DNA of 64,000 nucleotides, from positions 2,046,001 through 2,110,000 of the forward strand of contig NZ_CP022529.1 of NCBI RefSeq assembly GCF_002237595.1, read 5' to 3'. Under the pieces are notes generated by a model. The model searched no databases and was not told where the DNA came from. It saw nothing but the letters and a program-made list of their open reading frames with translations. Below, piece by piece: positions 61,994-64,000 of this stretch. Made by a program: the position numbers and the translations under genes. Position 1 is the first letter of the stretch. Every line of letters starts with the position of its first letter. This DNA is from Labrenzia sp. VG12 (GTDB lineage: Bacteria > Pseudomonadota > Alphaproteobacteria > Rhizobiales > Stappiaceae).

Positions 61994-63571
61994 TCAGTAC
62001 CAGCGGTCTTCCATGGAGGCTTTCCGTCTCTCGACAAAATCGGCCAGCTGTTCCTTCAGACCGGCGTCGAGCGGTGGCACTTCATAGGCGGAAAGCGTTT
62101 CCTTCCAGGCCCGGTTGGCGCGGGTGGCGGCGTCCACCGAACCGTTTTCCTCCCAGGTCTCGAACGGCGTGTTGTCGGCGCTGGCCGCGTCGAAAAACGC
62201 GGTCTCGTAATTGCGCATCGTATGCTCGCAGCCAAAGAAGTGATTGCCCGGGCCGACTTCGCGGAAGGCGTCCAGCGCCAGTGTGTTGTCGTCGACAACA
62301 ACGCTGCCGAGATAGGTGTGCAGCGCACCGCAGAAATCCGCGTCCATCATGAATTTCTCGTAGGACATGGACAGCAGCCCATCGAGAAAACCAGCGGAAT
62401 GCAGAATGAAATTGGCCCCGCAATGGATGGCCGAGAGCATCGACATGGTGCCTTCGTTCATGGCCTGGGCGTCCGGCAGTTTCGACGTGGTGAAGTTGCC
62501 GGCACAGCGCAGCGGCAAGCCGGCCCGACGCGCCAGCTGACCGACAAGAAGGGAGCCAGCCGCCGGTTCCGGCGTGCCGAAGGTCGGCGAACCGGAGCGC
62601 AGGCTCATCGACGACAGGAAATTGCCATAGATCACCGGCGCGCCAGGGCGCACAAGTTGGGTCAACGCACATCCTGCCAGCGTTTCCGCATGGGCCTGGG
62701 CAATCGCTCCGGCCGTTGTGACCGGCCCCATGGCCCCGCCCAGAATGAACGGAACCAGTACCGTTCCCTGATTGGCCGCTGCATAGGCGCGCAGGACACT
62801 GGTCATCGTGCCGTCCCAGACCAGCGGTGAGTTGACGTTGAGATTGCCCATGATGACGCAGTTGCTTTCCAGGAACTCAGCGCCAAACACCATCCGGGCC
62901 ATCTCGATGGAATCTTCGGCGCGCTCCTGTGCGGTGACCGAGCCCAGGAATGGCCGGTCCGACAGCGTGATATGGGCCATGACCATATCGAGGTGCCGCT
63001 TGTTTACCGGCACATCCACCGGTTCGCAGATCGTACCGCCGGAGTGATGCAGCCAGGGCGAGGACTGGGCCAGCTTGATGAAGTTGCGGAAGTCCTCGAT
63101 CGTGCCGTATCGGCGCCCCTCGTCGAGATCCATCACAAACGGGCTGCCATAGGCGGGCGCGAAGACGACGTTGTCGCCACCGATCTCGACACTGTTGGCC
63201 GGATTGCGGGCATGCTGGGTGAACCGGCTCGGTGCTGTTTTCAGAAGCTCCGGTATCAGCCCCTTCGGAAACCGGACGCGAACCCCGTCCAGCTCGGCAC
63301 CTGCGGATTTCCAAAGTGCCAGACTTTCCGGATCGTCCCGAAACTCGATACCGATTTCGGCCAGCAGCGTTTCCGCAGTTGCCTCGATCCGCTGAAGGCT
63401 CTCTTCGGAGAGGATATCGTGAGGTGGCAGCTGCCGGACAATATAGGGCCGGCCGACTGGTGCGACACTCATCGAGCGCTTGGCCCGGCGGCCAGCGCGC
63501 CCACCGCTGCGCCCGCCTCGAACCGCTTCATTTGCGCCCTGCCGATCGGCAGTCTCGGAAACAACGGCCAT
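61994..63571 (-). CDS. MttB-family methyltransferase, non-pyrrolysine
   Basis: A 525-residue trimethylamine methyltransferase-superfamily protein, complete without in-frame amber codon, so it lacks the pyrrolysine of archaeal MttB. An Arg/Gly-rich N-terminus (about 15-35) precedes the TIM barrel: EATAETLLAEIGIEFRDDPESLALWKSAGAELDG, GSPTFGTPEPAAGSLLVGQLARRAGLPLRC and EVGPGNHFFGCEHTMRNYETAFF. Non-Pyl members demethylate quaternary amines such as glycine betaine or L-carnitine/proline betaine. It needs a corrinoid protein and second methyltransferase, which are not adjacent. It forms an operon with the enolase-superfamily gene, divergent from a LysR regulator. Confidence 0.9.
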   Translation of the reverse strand: MAVVSETADRQGANEAVRGGRSGGRAGRRAKRSMSVAPVGRPYIVRQLPPHDILSEESLQRIEATAETLLAEIGIEFRDDPESLALWKSAGAELDGVRVRFPKGLIPELLKTAPSRFTQHARNPANSVEIGGDNVVFAPAYGSPFVMDLDEGRRYGTIEDFRNFIKLAQSSPWLHHSGGTICEPVDVPVNKRHLDMVMAHITLSDRPFLGSVTAQERAEDSIEMARMVFGAEFLESNCVIMGNLNVNSPLVWDGTMTSVLRAYAAANQGTVLVPFILGGAMGPVTTAGAIAQAHAETLAGCALTQLVRPGAPVIYGNFLSSMSLRSGSPTFGTPEPAAGSLLVGQLARRAGLPLRCAGNFTTSKLPDAQAMNEGTMSMLSAIHCGANFILHSAGFLDGLLSMSYEKFMMDADFCGALHTYLGSVVVDDNTLALDAFREVGPGNHFFGCEHTMRNYETAFFDAASADNTPFETWEENGSVDAATRANRAWKETLSAYEVPPLDAGLKEQLADFVERRKASMEDRWY

Positions 63572-63666
63572 AACATCCTCCCAGTGCCATATCCTGGTTC
63601 GATGCTAGACGTGCCAAATCGCTTTGTAACGCTTGAAAATTGTCATGCTTCACATAAAATTTGTTC

Positions 63667-64000
63667 ATGACAAACTTGCGCAGACTGCTACCATCCTTTC
63701 GTGGCCTGGTCGCCTTTGAGGCCGCCGGGCGGCTCAGCTCCTTCACAAGGGCCGGCGAAGAACTTGGCATGACCCAATCTGCCGTTTCCTATTCGATCAA
63801 GGCTCTGGAGGAGGAGATCGGCCAGCCGCTGTTTCAGCGCGGTCACCGGGAAGTCCGCCTGACACGAGCAGGTGACCGGCTTCATGCGGAAGTAACGCGC
63901 GGGCTATATCTACTGGCCGACGGCATTGGCGCGGTGCGGACCAGACCGGCGGACGACGTCGTCACAGTCTCGGTATCGACGGCCTTCGCAACCTTGTGGA
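63667..64000 (+). CDS. LysR-family regulator, 3'-truncated
   Basis: The frame from ATG 63667 runs off the window (111 residues seen). The HTH is typical: LLPSFRGLVAFEAAGRLSSFTRAGEELGMTQSAVSYSIKALEEEIGQPLFQR, followed by REVRLTRAGDRLHAEV. This is a GcvA-like LysR N-terminus. It is divergent from the MttB-family operon, 95 bases away, and probably controls it in response to the substrate. Confidence 0.9.
   Translation, partial: MTNLRRLLPSFRGLVAFEAAGRLSSFTRAGEELGMTQSAVSYSIKALEEEIGQPLFQRGHREVRLTRAGDRLHAEVTRGLYLLADGIGAVRTRPADDVVTVSVSTAFATLW

Noticed and set aside
61994..63571. Pyrrolysine-containing MttB
   Set aside because: The frame is continuous to the stop with no internal TAG, and no pyl genes are seen.

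Overview
The window is a 64 kb stretch of chromosome from a GC-rich alphaproteobacterium. The arrangement icd / alaS / recA, Rhizobiales-type protein sequences, GTTC-N7-GTTC-type LexA sites at recA and dispersed palindromic elements of the TGTCATCCC...GGGATGACA type all point to Hyphomicrobiales. A marine member of the Roseibium/Labrenzia/Stappia group is my best guess from family resemblance; no rRNA or other decisive marker is present. I see no rRNA, tRNA, prophage, IS element or CRISPR array. Both outermost genes (icd, LysR) are cut by the window edges.

Positions 1-24000 are mostly housekeeping and envelope genes. They include the 3' end of icd, a DnaK-like (HscC-type) chaperone with two tandem J-like proteins whose HPD motif is degenerate, a GST, a secreted VWA protein, a cyclic-nucleotide-gated K+ channel with a divergent 41-residue membrane peptide, a secreted glycerophosphodiesterase, alaS, and recA with two LexA boxes. 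Pseudouridine catabolism genes (psuK-psuG) and a large MscS/DUF3772 channel follow. A compact, poorly characterised three-gene operon lies at 19639-23305 (TelA-like coiled coil, DUF6384 membrane protein, Gly-tailed coiled coil).

Positions 24000-38000 hold a VOC/TetR pair with twin operators, a second VOC gene, an AraC-type regulator, an AT-rich orphan gene, and the complete quinohemoprotein amine dehydrogenase (qhp) locus. The minus-strand order is qhpG-A-D-C-B, then four tandem 111-bp palindromic elements, then qhpF-E, with qhpR divergent at the head. It encodes the diheme alpha, propeller beta and peptide-crosslinked gamma subunits, plus the radical SAM enzyme, flavin monooxygenase, protease and ABC exporter that mature the gamma subunit. 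It should let the cell oxidise primary amines in the periplasm.

Positions 38000-47720 form one long plus-strand operon. A secreted sulfatase and a secreted phosphodiesterase/alkaline phosphatase-superfamily enzyme are followed by a MoxR-DUF58-DUF4381-VWA-VWA/TPR-BatD module with ATGA overlaps. Positions 47700-64000 carry small metabolic and stress units: glutathionyl-hydroquinone reductase with hemerythrin, a HAD-like protein without its nucleophile, SDR with denD, acyl-CoA ligase with a 3-hydroxybutyrate dehydrogenase-like SDR, a PAS-LuxR regulator beside a Cds1-like cysteine desulfhydrase, an alpha/beta hydrolase, a PAS-GGDEF cyclase, a DUF1287 protein, and a non-pyrrolysine MttB-family methyltransferase with an enolase-superfamily enzyme divergent from a LysR regulator.
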